Assembly (NCBI RefSeq): GCF_034653355.1
Contig: NZ_JAYEER010000003.1
Span: forward strand, 1,860,001-1,924,000
DNA length: 64,000 nt
Direction: 5' to 3'
Source: Nitrospirillum sp034653355
GTDB lineage: Bacteria; Pseudomonadota; Alphaproteobacteria; Azospirillales; Azospirillaceae
Position 1 is the stretch's first letter. Each line of letters opens with the position of its first letter. Below, piece by piece: positions 53,945-62,518 of this stretch. The translations under genes were made by a program, and so were the position numbers. Under the pieces are notes generated by a model. It was not told where the DNA came from, did no database searches, and saw only the letters and a program-made list of their open reading frames with translations.

Positions 53945-54847
53945 ATGGACTTCACCGGCGAATACTTGGTCGCGGCCCCGCAGGACCTGGTGTGGGCGGC
54001 GTTGAACAACGCCGACGTGCTGCGGCGAAGCGTGCCGCCGGGCTATGACAGCACCATCACCCTGTCCGACCTGGAGCCGCCGCATGGCTGCGTCCTGCAC
54101 GGCGACGGCCAGCAGGCCGCCGTGCGCCTGATGGACACCGGGGAGGGCCAAACCCGCCTGATCGTCAACGCCGCCATCGACGCGGGCGCCGAAGCCGACA
54201 CGCGCGCCTTTTTCGCCCGTCTGGCCGACCTGCTGGCCACCGCCGCCGCCGTCAACCCCGCGCTGATCGCCGATGTGGCGCTGGCGGAGCCCGCCGTGGA
54301 CGCCGCCGCCATCGCCGAAGCGGTACCGGAGGCCGACGCCAAGCCCAAGCGCACCCGCGCCAAGAAGGCGGCCGACGTCACGGTGGCCGGGGCGGAAACG
54401 CTCCCAAAGCGCACCCGGAAACCGAAAACGGAACCGGCTCCGGCCGAGGCACCGTTCCCCAACCAGCCAGCGCCCGCCGAATCCATTCCCCTGGTCGAAC
54501 TGGCCCCCCTGGCGGAGGCCATGGCGCCGACCCTGGTCGCGGCGGCCCAGGACGGCGCCGCGCGCGACGAACAGGCCGCGCGAACGCCAGAACCGGCCAC
54601 CCTGCCACTGGAACCGGAGACCCATGCCCGGGCCATCGAGCACCAGGTGCGGCCGACGGAGGCCGAAGCCCTGGGATCCGCCGGCATCTCCCTCCCGCCG
54701 GAGCCCGCCGCCCCCGAACCTCCGGCGGATGCCGCGCAGCCGGCCCCGACCATGGCGCATCCGGTCGGCCACGCGGGCCTGCGCCCCATGATCTGGATCC
54801 CCATCCTGGTGCTGGTCCTGCTGCTGCTGATCGTGCTGATCCGCTGA
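53945..54847 (+). CDS. CoxG-like SRPBCC-domain protein with C-terminal membrane anchor
   Basis: A 300-residue protein from ATG 53945. Residues 1-115 form a SRPBCC/CoxG-type domain (MDFTGEYLVAAPQDLVWAALNN, GYDSTITLSDLEP). A long Ala/Pro/Glu-rich linker (about 120-270), with basic patches such as KPKRTRAKK, leads to a single membrane helix at about 280-298. CoxG proteins anchor or assist maturation of CO dehydrogenase and related molybdenum hydroxylases. Downstream XdhC and MoeA/MocA-like genes support that role; no cox structural genes are in the window. Confidence 0.78.
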   Translation: MDFTGEYLVAAPQDLVWAALNNADVLRRSVPPGYDSTITLSDLEPPHGCVLHGDGQQAAVRLMDTGEGQTRLIVNAAIDAGAEADTRAFFARLADLLATAAAVNPALIADVALAEPAVDAAAIAEAVPEADAKPKRTRAKKAADVTVAGAETLPKRTRKPKTEPAPAEAPFPNQPAPAESIPLVELAPLAEAMAPTLVAAAQDGAARDEQAARTPEPATLPLEPETHARAIEHQVRPTEAEALGSAGISLPPEPAAPEPPADAAQPAPTMAHPVGHAGLRPMIWIPILVLVLLLLIVLIR

Positions 54848-54969
54848 GCCGACCTCACCGACGATACCATCCCAGCCCCTGTCGCCATCGCCCAGGCTGG
54901 CAATTCGGGGACATGCGTCCTATTTGGGAGGGGCCCTGAATCGCGCCCCCAAAACCGCGTTGGTAATCC

Positions 54970-56109
54970 ATGACCATCAACTCCCCTTCCCCCTCCTCGT
55001 CACCGGCCCTGCCCCAGGACGCCGCGCGGGTCAGCGCCCCGGTGGATGAGCTGTCCATCCTGAGAACGGTGGAGGGTTGGCTGGCCCAGGGCCAGGCGGC
55101 GGCCATCGCCACGGTCATCGCCACCTGGGGCTCCTCCCCCCGCCCGGTGGGCAGCAAGCTGGCCGTGGACGCCCGGGGCGGCATGATAGGCTCCGTCTCC
55201 GGCGGCTGCGTGGAGGGGGCGGTGGTCGAAGAGGCCTTGCGCGCCCTGGAGGACGGTGAGCCGCGGCTGCTGACCTTCGGTGTGCCGGATGAGCGGGCGT
55301 GGGAGGTGGGGCTGGCCTGCGGCGGCACCGTGCGCATCTATGTGGCGCCCATAGGCCCGGGGCACGGCGCCTCGCGCCGCCGGCTGCTATCGGCCCTGCT
55401 GGCGGCGGCCGACGCCAAGCGGCCGGCGGCCCTGGTGACCGATCTCGCCACCGGGCAGCAGACCCTGGTGGACGCGGAGCGGCAGCAAGGCGAAAGCGCC
55501 CTGCCGGAGGCGGTGCGCGCGCGGGTGCTGGAGGCCCTGGTCCAGGACCGGTTCGCCCTGATCACGCCGGAGGAGGTCGACGGTGAGTGGTTCGCCCAGG
55601 TGTGGAACCCGCCCCTGCGGCTGATCCTGGTGGGCGCCGTGCACATCGCCCAGGCGCTGACGCCCATGGCGCGGCTGGCGGGCTACGAGGTGACCGTGAT
55701 CGATCCGCGCGCCGCCTTCGCCAGCGCCGCCCGCTTCCCCGCCGGCGATGGCGTCACCCTGGTGCGGGAATGGCCGGACGACGCCGTGGCCGCCCTGGCG
55801 CCCGACCGGCGCACGGCCGTCGTCACCCTGACCCACGACGCCAAGCTGGATGAGCCCGGCCTGCGCGCCGCCCTGGAAAGCGACGCCTTCTTCATAGGCG
55901 CGCTGGGCAGCCGCAAGACCCACCAGCGCCGCCTGGAACGGATGGCCGACTTCGGGCCCACGGCGCTGGAGCGCATCCACGGCCCCGTGGGCCTGGACAT
56001 CGGCGCCCTGACCCCGGCGGAGATCGCCGTGTCCATCCTGGCGGAGATGACCCTGGCCCTGCGGGGCGCCAAGGCCGCCAAGCGCCCGTGCCAGGCGCCG
56101 GGGCACTGA
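54970..56109 (+). CDS. XdhC/CoxI-family molybdenum hydroxylase maturation protein
   Basis: A 379-residue protein. The N-terminal XdhC/CoxI domain has ATWGSSPRPVGSKLAVD and GSVSGGCVEGAVVEEA; the C-terminal Rossmann-like domain has GAVHIAQALTPMARLAGYEV and GALGSRKTHQRRLERM. XdhC binds molybdenum cofactor and aids its sulfuration and insertion into xanthine dehydrogenase-type enzymes. It ends 4 bases before the MoeA/MocA-like gene. Confidence 0.9.
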   Translation: MTINSPSPSSSPALPQDAARVSAPVDELSILRTVEGWLAQGQAAAIATVIATWGSSPRPVGSKLAVDARGGMIGSVSGGCVEGAVVEEALRALEDGEPRLLTFGVPDERAWEVGLACGGTVRIYVAPIGPGHGASRRRLLSALLAAADAKRPAALVTDLATGQQTLVDAERQQGESALPEAVRARVLEALVQDRFALITPEEVDGEWFAQVWNPPLRLILVGAVHIAQALTPMARLAGYEVTVIDPRAAFASAARFPAGDGVTLVREWPDDAVAALAPDRRTAVVTLTHDAKLDEPGLRAALESDAFFIGALGSRKTHQRRLERMADFGPTALERIHGPVGLDIGALTPAEIAVSILAEMTLALRGAKAAKRPCQAPGH

Positions 56110-56113
56110 CGCC

Positions 56114-57733
56114 ATGCGCTTCGGCCCGCTGCCCGTCGCCGATGCCGAGGGGGCCGTGCTGGCCCACAGCCTGAAGGTCGGCGCGTTGCGCTATCCCAAG
56201 GGCCGCCGGCTGGCGGCCGCCGACTTGGCCGACCTGGCCGCCGCCGGCGTGACGGAGGTGGTCGCCGTGCGGCTGGACGCGGGCGACATGGCGGAGGACG
56301 CGGCCGCGACCCGTGTGGCGCGCGCCATCGCCGGCCCCGGCCTGTCCCTGACTCCGGCGGCGACCGGCCGGGTGAATCTGATGGCGGAGGCCCCCGGCCT
56401 GCTGGTGATCAATTCCAGCCGCCTGACTCATCTGAACCATGTGGATGAGGCGGTCACCGTCGCCACGGTGGCGGCCTTCTCCCCCCTCGACCGGGGCGCC
56501 ATGGCCGCCACCATCAAGATCATTCCCTTCGCCATTCCCGAGGATCTGGCGATCCGTGTGGAACAGGCGGCAAAGGGTGATGCCCCCGCCCTACGCCTGG
56601 CCCGCTGGCGCGGCATCCGGGCCGGGCTGGTGCAGACCCGCCTGCCGGGCCTGAAGGTCGCCACCCTGGATAAGACGACGAGCGTCACCGGGGCCCGCTT
56701 GGCCCAGGTGGGGGGCGTCCTGGCGGCGGAACGGCGCACGGCCCACGATTCCGCCGCCGTGGCCGAGGCTCTGGCGGAACTGTCAGCCCTGAACCTGGAC
56801 TTGGCTCTGGTCATCGGCGCCTCGGCCATCACCGACCGGCGCGACGTGCTGCCCACGGGCATCGAGCGGGCGGGCGGCCAGGTGCTGCATTTCGGCATGC
56901 CGGTGGATCCGGGTAACCTCATGCTGCTGGCCCGCCTGGGTGACGTGCCGGTGCTGGGCCTGCCGGGCTGCGCGCGGTCGCCCCGCGTCAACGGCTTCGA
57001 CTGGATCCTGCAGCGCGTGGCCGCGGGGCTGGCAGTCACGCCCGGCGACATCATGGACATGGGCGTGGGCGGTCTGCTGGCCGATATCCCCAGCCGCCCC
57101 CTGCCCCGGCAGCGCGCCGTACCGGCGCCTGCGGAACGTCCCGTCACCACGCTGGTGCTGGCCGCCGGATCCGCCCGGCGCATGGGCGCCAACAAGCTGT
57201 TGGCGGATTATGCCAGCCAGCCCCTGGTGCGCCACGCGGTGATCGCGGCGCTGGCGGCCAACCCCGGCCGGGTCACCGTGGTGCTGGGCCACCAGGCGGC
57301 GGAGGTGCGCGCCGCCCTACGTGGCCTGGACGTGCGCTTCATCGAGGCGGCGGACCATGCCCAGGGCCTCAGCGCCTCCCTCAAGGCCGGCCTCGCCGGC
57401 GTGGCCGGCGGCGGCGCGGGGGTGCTGGTCTGCCTGGGCGACATGCCACGCGTCACGGCGGACACGCACCGCCGCCTGCTGGCCCGCTTCGATGAGGCGG
57501 CGGGCCAGGCCATCGTCGTTCCCGTGGCGGAGGGGCGCCGGGGCAACCCGGTGCTGTGGCCGGCCGACCTGATCCCCGCCATGGCCGCCATCACCGGCGA
57601 CCAGGGTGCCCGCGGCCTGCTGGCGGCCCATGCCGACCGGGTGGTGGAGGTGCCGGCCGACGGCGGCGTGCACCTGGACGTGGATACGCCCGGCGCCCTG
57701 GCCGCGCTGCGGGCCTTGGAACCGGTGGCCTGA
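56114..57733 (+). CDS. Fusion of MoeA/MogA-like domain and MocA-type cytidylyltransferase
   Basis: A 539-residue two-domain protein. The first part (about 1-335) resembles molybdopterin-binding proteins (GPLPVADAEGAVLAHSL, IGASAITDRRDVLPTGIERAGG, GLPGCARSPRVNGFDW). The second part (about 345-539) is an NTP-transferase domain with LVLAAGSARRMGANKLL and VCLGDMPRV, as in MocA, which makes the cytosine dinucleotide form of the cofactor used by xanthine dehydrogenase and CO dehydrogenase. The fusion occurs in other alphaproteobacteria. Follows XdhC closely, same operon. Confidence 0.88.
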   Translation: MRFGPLPVADAEGAVLAHSLKVGALRYPKGRRLAAADLADLAAAGVTEVVAVRLDAGDMAEDAAATRVARAIAGPGLSLTPAATGRVNLMAEAPGLLVINSSRLTHLNHVDEAVTVATVAAFSPLDRGAMAATIKIIPFAIPEDLAIRVEQAAKGDAPALRLARWRGIRAGLVQTRLPGLKVATLDKTTSVTGARLAQVGGVLAAERRTAHDSAAVAEALAELSALNLDLALVIGASAITDRRDVLPTGIERAGGQVLHFGMPVDPGNLMLLARLGDVPVLGLPGCARSPRVNGFDWILQRVAAGLAVTPGDIMDMGVGGLLADIPSRPLPRQRAVPAPAERPVTTLVLAAGSARRMGANKLLADYASQPLVRHAVIAALAANPGRVTVVLGHQAAEVRAALRGLDVRFIEAADHAQGLSASLKAGLAGVAGGGAGVLVCLGDMPRVTADTHRRLLARFDEAAGQAIVVPVAEGRRGNPVLWPADLIPAMAAITGDQGARGLLAAHADRVVEVPADGGVHLDVDTPGALAALRALEPVA

Positions 57734-57736
57734 GGA

Positions 57737-58951
57737 TCAGTTCAGCCGCCATCCCAGACGGAAATCCTGCTGGAAAGGGTCGGCATGGGCGATGGCCGCC
57801 GCCAGGATGGTCAGCCGCCCCAGCCGCCGCTGAAAGGCTTCCCGCCCGGGATCGCCCACCACCTTCAGCCAATCGGCAACCCGGGTGGCATCCACCACGT
57901 TGCAGGACAGGACGTGCAGGATGGCGCTGTCGGCGTCCATCGTGCCATCCGGCGGCATACGGTAGATCAGGCCGGCGCACAGCAGGCGCAGCCGTTCATA
58001 CTCCTCCCCCGTCAGGGTGCCGTTGCCGGAGCGCTGCGACACCTGGCCGGCCAGGAAGGCGTCCACGGCCAGGATGCGTTCCGCCCAGGGGGCGCGCAGC
58101 AGGGCGTGGCGGGCGGCCTCGTCCATGGGCGCCAGCATGTCCGTCAACTGCTGGTCCACCACCAGCGGCGCCTCGGCGTAGTGGGAAAAGTCCAGCTTTT
58201 CCACCAGGTCGGCTGGCAGGTCGGCCATCGCGTACCGCTTCCACGCCGCCGCCTTCTGGGCGTGCACCATGGGCAGGTCCGTCAGCCTGTCGAAGGGCAG
58301 ATCCTCCTGCCCTTCACGCACCAGGGTGATGCGCAGGGGCGCCTGGCGCACCGGCACCATGGCAACCTTGTCCAGATACTGGCGCAGCGCCGCCTCCGGC
58401 TGAAACATCGCCCGGTCATGGCCCTCCATCCCCCGGGGCAGCCAGGTGGCGAAGGCGGCGTAGAGGCGCATGAACGCGGGGCGTCCGAAGGCGAACTGGT
58501 CGTTGTAGCCGTCCTCCGGCGTCCAGCTGGCCGGTGTGACCAGCCCCGGCGTGCGGAACCAGTCCTCGGGCAGCGTCTCGTCGAAACGGCTGTCGTAGCG
58601 CACGCGCAGGATGGCGTCGAAGGGCGCCGTCTTGCCGTCGGGTCCTTTGTATCCGAGCGCCAGGTTCAGGCTGAGGCTGACCGCATGGAACATGTCGAAG
58701 ATCGAAAAGGGCGGGCGGTAGTGCCAACGCTCGGCCATGCGCCGCTTCTCAGCCGCGAAGGGCGGGCGGGCCGTCACCAGATGGGCCGCGGGCCTGTAGG
58801 CCGCCAGCATCTCCGTCCGCTCCGCTTCCGGCACCTCGTCCCACAGGTGCAGGAAGGTGGTGACCTCGTGGCCGGCCACGAAGCGGTGGAGACTGTCGAC
58901 GCAGTGGCGCCAGGTCCGCGGCTGGCCGCTCAGGCACAAGGCGACGCGCAT
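57737..58951 (-). CDS. Hypothetical protein, possible glycan-related enzyme
   Basis: A 404-residue protein, probably starting at ATG 58951 (MRVALCLSGQPRTW), where GAAGGG lies 6 bases upstream; ATG 58957 is the alternative. The N-terminus CLSGQPRTWRHCVDSLHRFV, followed by LHLWDEV and later DAILRVRYDSRF, is a pattern I recall from glycosyltransferase-like proteins of polysaccharide loci. No signal peptide. The second half gives no motif. It converges on the molybdenum cofactor gene, stops 3 bases apart. Confidence 0.55.
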   Translation of the reverse strand: MRVALCLSGQPRTWRHCVDSLHRFVAGHEVTTFLHLWDEVPEAERTEMLAAYRPAAHLVTARPPFAAEKRRMAERWHYRPPFSIFDMFHAVSLSLNLALGYKGPDGKTAPFDAILRVRYDSRFDETLPEDWFRTPGLVTPASWTPEDGYNDQFAFGRPAFMRLYAAFATWLPRGMEGHDRAMFQPEAALRQYLDKVAMVPVRQAPLRITLVREGQEDLPFDRLTDLPMVHAQKAAAWKRYAMADLPADLVEKLDFSHYAEAPLVVDQQLTDMLAPMDEAARHALLRAPWAERILAVDAFLAGQVSQRSGNGTLTGEEYERLRLLCAGLIYRMPPDGTMDADSAILHVLSCNVVDATRVADWLKVVGDPGREAFQRRLGRLTILAAAIAHADPFQQDFRLGWRLN

Positions 58952-59090
58952 ACCCATCCCTTCCCTTGGAAACCGACGCCGCCGGCCCGTCGGGGCGGCG
59001 GCTAGGCCCCAGAATGGATTTATCATCCGCCCCGAACAAGCATATTGACACAGGCCCCCCGTCCCTCTACAAACCGCCCCCACGACGGAT

Positions 59091-59165
59091 GGGCGCGTAG
59101 CTCAGCGGGAGAGCATCGCCTTCACACGGCGGGGGTCGTAGGTTCAATCCCTACCGCGCCCACCA
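59091..59165 (+). tRNA. tRNA-Val (anticodon CAC)
   Basis: A complete cloverleaf: acceptor GGGCGCG / CGCGCCC, D-stem GCTC / GAGC, anticodon stem TCGCC / GGCGG around loop TTCACAC (anticodon CAC), T-arm GTAGG TTCAATC CCTAC, discriminator A and encoded CCA. The gene is intact, and a tyrosine integrase starts 106 bases downstream, so its 3' half is the likely attachment site of the island. Confidence 0.96.
59138..59165 (+). other. Probable attachment core (attL/attR) at the tRNA 3' end
   Basis: Inferred from the integrase immediately downstream: such elements usually recombine within the T-arm and acceptor 3' strand and restore the tRNA end. The matching copy would lie beyond the window at the far island edge, so it cannot be confirmed here. 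Confidence 0.45.
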
Positions 59166-59271
59166 TCCGTTTTCTCTAGGCTTATCAAGCGGTTAGCTTG
59201 ATGTCCCGACCCTAGGAAACCCCCTCGGCAACGTCAGCGCGTCACACTGGTGTCACACCCGTGAGGCGATC

Positions 59272-60279
59272 ATGGCGACTATTCGTAAGCGCGGCGACGG
59301 CTGGCAAGCCCAAATTCGGCGGCAGGACCAGCGTCCCCTTTCCAAAACCTTCAAGTTGAAATCGCATGCTGAGGCCTGGGCCCGGCAAATGGAAGTCAAG
59401 GCGGATGGCAACGACCTTCCCCAGGACCCCACACCGCTGACCACGGTGACCTTCGGAATGCTCATGCGGCGGTATTGTGAGGAAATCACACCGGCCAAGC
59501 GTGGGGCCCCGCAGGAAGCCGCCCGGCTGAAGGCCCTGGAGGCCACGGCGCTGGGCAAGCTGACCCTGGTGAAGCTGTCCCACATCGACATTCGGAACTA
59601 TGTGGAGGGCCGCCAGAAGGCCGTCAGCGCATCCACCATCAACCGCGAACTGAACATCCTCAGCCACGTCCTAGAGGTTGCCCGGCGGGACTGGGACCAC
59701 CCCATCGCGGAAAATCCCGTGGCCCTCATCCGGCGCCCCAAGGTGGCCGATGCGCGGACACGACGCTTGGCGGGTGCGGGCGAAGCAAAGCGCCTGGAAG
59801 ACGCCTTCGCGGGCTGTCGCAATCCCCTGATCCCCCAGGTCATCCGCTTCGCCATGGAAACCGGCATGCGTCGGTCGGAAATCCTGGCGATCCGCTGGGA
59901 ACACGTCCAAGGCCGCACGCTACACATTCCAGTGACCAAGACCGGCATGCCCCGCACCATCCCCCTGTCCGCTGGCGCCCTGCGCATCCTGAACGCCCTA
60001 AAGGCCAACGGTGGCCCAGGCCCCTTCCCCCTGTCCGCGAACGCCGTCCGACTGGCCTGGGAACGTGTCCGCAAGCGCGCCCGGGTGAAGGACCTGCGAT
60101 TCCACGACCTGCGCCACGAGGCCATCTCGCGGTTCTTTGAGAAGGGCCTGACGATGCCCGAGGTTGCCGCCATCAGCGGACACCGCGACCCGCGCATGCT
60201 GCTGCGTTACACCCACCTACGGCCCGAAACGCTGGCCGACAAGCTCATGGGCTTGGAGACGGCCGGAGGTGCCCGGTGA
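59272..60279 (+). CDS. Site-specific tyrosine recombinase (island/phage integrase)
   Basis: A 335-residue integrase. An N-terminal arm-type domain (MATIRKRGDGWQAQIRR), a SAM-like core-binding domain (about 60-150) and the catalytic domain are present. Catalytic residues: Arg200 (TGMRRSEIL), His278 and Arg281 (FHDLRHE), His304 (SGHRD) and the nucleophile Tyr313 (LRYTH). It reads away from tRNA-Val. Its last base overlaps the start of the secreted-protein gene. Confidence 0.95.
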   Translation: MATIRKRGDGWQAQIRRQDQRPLSKTFKLKSHAEAWARQMEVKADGNDLPQDPTPLTTVTFGMLMRRYCEEITPAKRGAPQEAARLKALEATALGKLTLVKLSHIDIRNYVEGRQKAVSASTINRELNILSHVLEVARRDWDHPIAENPVALIRRPKVADARTRRLAGAGEAKRLEDAFAGCRNPLIPQVIRFAMETGMRRSEILAIRWEHVQGRTLHIPVTKTGMPRTIPLSAGALRILNALKANGGPGPFPLSANAVRLAWERVRKRARVKDLRFHDLRHEAISRFFEKGLTMPEVAAISGHRDPRMLLRYTHLRPETLADKLMGLETAGGAR

Positions 60280-60767
60280 TGCGCGGAACCTATCTGGCGG
60301 CCACCGCAGCGGCGCTATGGGCATCCCTGGCAACCTACCCCGCCCAAGCGGCAACGGTGATCGCCACCTGTGGACCATCGAAGGGCACCGCCTACTTCTT
60401 CCCCAGCCCCCAGATGAAGGGCCCGGACACCGGCTGGCATGATGACGGCATAGACGGCGGGGCGGTGTCCCTGGTCATGCTGGCCGACAAACCAGGCGCC
60501 ATAGAGGATAAGCCGGACCTGATCTTTAAGGACAGCTACGGCACCCGCAGTGCCATCCAAGACGGGGCCATCGTGAGCATCCTTGCGGCCAACACCCTCA
60601 ACCGCATTGTGATCGTCCAGGCCTTCTACAGCGGTTCTGAAACCGTCGAGGTCTACACCTTCAGGATCGGGCCGGATAAGCGGGGGGAAGTCCTATGGTC
60701 TGCGGCGCGGGCCGGTGGCACGTTTCAGAAGTCGGCCCTCATGCGGGCGGAATGCAGCTTTAGCTAG
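60279..60767 (+). CDS. Secreted hypothetical protein
   Basis: A 162-residue exported protein. ATG 60279 lies 8 bases after GGAGGT and overlaps the integrase stop, so translation is coupled. Signal peptide with cleavage near AQAATV. The mature part has one CGPSKG motif and a Cys near the C-terminus (RAECSFS), perhaps a disulfide, and looks beta-rich. Family not recognised. Translation from within the integrase transcript is unusual for a cargo gene. Confidence 0.7.
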   Translation: MRGTYLAATAAALWASLATYPAQAATVIATCGPSKGTAYFFPSPQMKGPDTGWHDDGIDGGAVSLVMLADKPGAIEDKPDLIFKDSYGTRSAIQDGAIVSILAANTLNRIVIVQAFYSGSETVEVYTFRIGPDKRGEVLWSAARAGGTFQKSALMRAECSFS

Positions 60768-60849
60768 CAAGCTGCACGGTGTTCCTGGGGTGGGAATAGC
60801 CTGCCCCAGGTACCAAGCAAAAACGCGGATGGCCGCGAAACTCTAAGAG

Positions 60850-61518
60850 TTAGGGATAGAGCTCCATCATTACCTTCCCGCCCTTAGCCCGAGCTCCTGT
60901 GATTATATAACTAAAAGGGAATCTCATTGGCCGATCACTATACCGGACATGTCTACTGAACTCATAAGCGAATATGTCGGCTGCCTGTAGGGGGACCGTA
61001 TCCCGAGGCTCACCCACCCCGACATCGCTGAATCGTACTTTCTCGTGATCAATCGTCGCGCGGAAGCTGCTGACATCACCAGCGGAATAGGCTTGATGCT
61101 TGGCGAATACGACCCTTATCGGATAGCCACTACGTACTTCGGAGTTCAGCGCGAGTGTCTTGAGGATATCCGACACGCCTTTCCTATATTCGGCGTGAAT
61201 TGGCCCACCAACCTTCTCGAAGTCCCGGAAAGTACCGACGAATAGAGGGACATGCTCCACCATTATGTCGAGCAACTGCCCGAGCAGCGCCTTCCCTTCT
61301 CCAGTCCTACCGTTGATTTTTCCCGAGAACTCTCCCCGTCCCGACTCAAATTCCGCCATATGAAACATGGAAATGCCGCAGTGGCTGATAGCTGATGCCC
61401 ATTGGGACGAAAGAGCGGCCCACTGTTCATCTGATGCTATACAGCCCGCCACCGAAATCCGAACCATATGGCCAGCTTCGTCATGCTGTCCTGACTTGTC
61501 AAAATAAGCCGTGTACAT
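60850..61518 (-). CDS. DUF3800 domain-containing protein
   Basis: A 222-residue protein with the DUF3800 pattern: YFDKSG at the N-terminus (usually Y-D-E-S-G), Asp/His residues through the middle, and PLQAADIFAYEFSRH near 178, all proposed to form an RNase H-like metal site. DUF3800 genes are frequent on prophages and defence islands; the activity is unknown. The gene is clearly lower in GC than the rest of the window, as expected for recent acquisition. It is encoded against the flow of the integrase and resolvase. Confidence 0.8.
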   Translation of the reverse strand: MYTAYFDKSGQHDEAGHMVRISVAGCIASDEQWAALSSQWASAISHCGISMFHMAEFESGRGEFSGKINGRTGEGKALLGQLLDIMVEHVPLFVGTFRDFEKVGGPIHAEYRKGVSDILKTLALNSEVRSGYPIRVVFAKHQAYSAGDVSSFRATIDHEKVRFSDVGVGEPRDTVPLQAADIFAYEFSRHVRYSDRPMRFPFSYIITGARAKGGKVMMELYP

Positions 61519-61963
61519 TCGGTCGACTATCCCGCAACGCCCCCTTAAAGGGGGGCATGCAATGCTCCTCCAGCTTGAATGGGCAAGTCAACTCCCAAGT
61601 GACCTCGAAATGATCGCGGAGCAAGACTGCCAGAAATTTTCCCATTCTCAGTATCTCGAACCCCGTCAAGCACAAGAAAGGCACTTGGTCATCCAGATGA
61701 CCAGACATCAACTCGGCTAGGGAGAAACAACAACAATCTCGGTAAACTCCGAAGGAAGTTTGAAAGAGGATTTTCCCGAACCCCCTGGGGGCCAGTTTTG
61801 GATTTTCGGCGGGCACGTTATGCCGGACACACAGTCTCATTGAGGCAAGCCCATGTGAGACGTTGCGGCGGTGGCGTTGTGGTGTCTCATATAAGTGGTA
61901 TTGTCAATTCTGAGACGGTGATGTAGACATCTCCTAGAACCTATTGAGACATGGGGCTTGGGG
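61519..61963. other. Intergenic region between DUF3800 and resolvase genes
   Basis: No gene is convincing: a 113-codon minus frame (61499-61840) and a 50-70-codon plus frame (to 61720) exclude each other, and neither shows a family. A strong inverted repeat, GCCCCC-TTAAA-GGGGGG at 61539-61555, lies just upstream of the DUF3800 start and may be its operator. The right part holds repeated TGAGAC motifs (see next entry). Confidence 0.45.
61834..61950 (+). promoter_or_regulatory. Candidate resolvase recombination site (res) with three subsites
   Basis: Five copies of TGAGAC (or its complement GTCTCA) occur at 61834(-), 61856(+), 61884(-), 61911(+) and 61945(+). The first two form an inverted pair spanning 28 bases (61834-61861), the next two a pair spanning 33 bases (61884-61916), and the last is the right half of a possible 25-base subsite (61926-61950). 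Tn3-type res regions have subsites of 28, 34 and 25 bases in this order upstream of the resolvase gene. The motif also lies in the likely promoter, allowing self-repression. Confidence 0.6.
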
Positions 61964-62518
61964 ATGTTGATCGGTTACGCACGTACTTCGACCTTGGACC
62001 AGACCGCCGGACTTGAAGCCCAGCAGCGGGACCTTCAGGCGGTGGGGTGTGAGCGGGTGTTTGTTGAACAGGTGTCATCCGTGGATGTCACCGCCCGCGA
62101 ACAACTGGCGCAGGCCTTGGACTACGTGCGGGACGGTGACGTGTTGGTGGTCACCAAGCTGGACCGTCTAGCGCGTTCGGTCGCCCACCTCATGGAAATC
62201 GTGGCGACCCTCACGAAGAAGGGCGCGGCCCTGCGTGTGCTTTCCATGGGCATAGACACCAGCACGGCTACGGGCAAACTCATGCTGACGGTCCTGGGGG
62301 GTGTTGCGGAATTTGAACGCTCCATCATGCTTGAGCGCCAGCGCGAAGGCATCGCCAAGGCCAAGGATGCCGGGAAATACAAGGGGCGCAAACCCACCGC
62401 CATGGCCAAGGCGGATCAGGTCCGCCGCCTGAAAGCTGAAGGTATGGGGGGAAGCGATATAGCCAAGACCCTTGGGATCAGTCGCGCCAGCGTTTATCGG
62501 GCACTTGAAGAAGCCTAA
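61964..62518 (+). CDS. Serine recombinase (resolvase/invertase family)
   Basis: A 184-residue small serine recombinase from ATG 61964. The nucleophile is Ser9 (YARTSTLDQT). The catalytic domain has VVTKLDRLARSVAHL and FERSIMLERQREGI, and the C-terminal helix-turn-helix reads GGSDIAKTLGISRASVYRAL. Length and layout match Tn3-family resolvases and DNA invertases. Candidate recombination sites lie immediately upstream. No transposase is visible, so it may resolve multimers of the element or act as an invertase. Confidence 0.92.
   Translation: MLIGYARTSTLDQTAGLEAQQRDLQAVGCERVFVEQVSSVDVTAREQLAQALDYVRDGDVLVVTKLDRLARSVAHLMEIVATLTKKGAALRVLSMGIDTSTATGKLMLTVLGGVAEFERSIMLERQREGIAKAKDAGKYKGRKPTAMAKADQVRRLKAEGMGGSDIAKTLGISRASVYRALEEA

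Noticed and set aside
61499..61840. A 113-codon minus-strand gene upstream of the DUF3800 gene
   Set aside because: No ribosome binding site or family; it overlaps a competing plus-strand frame, an inverted repeat and the left part of the res-like region.
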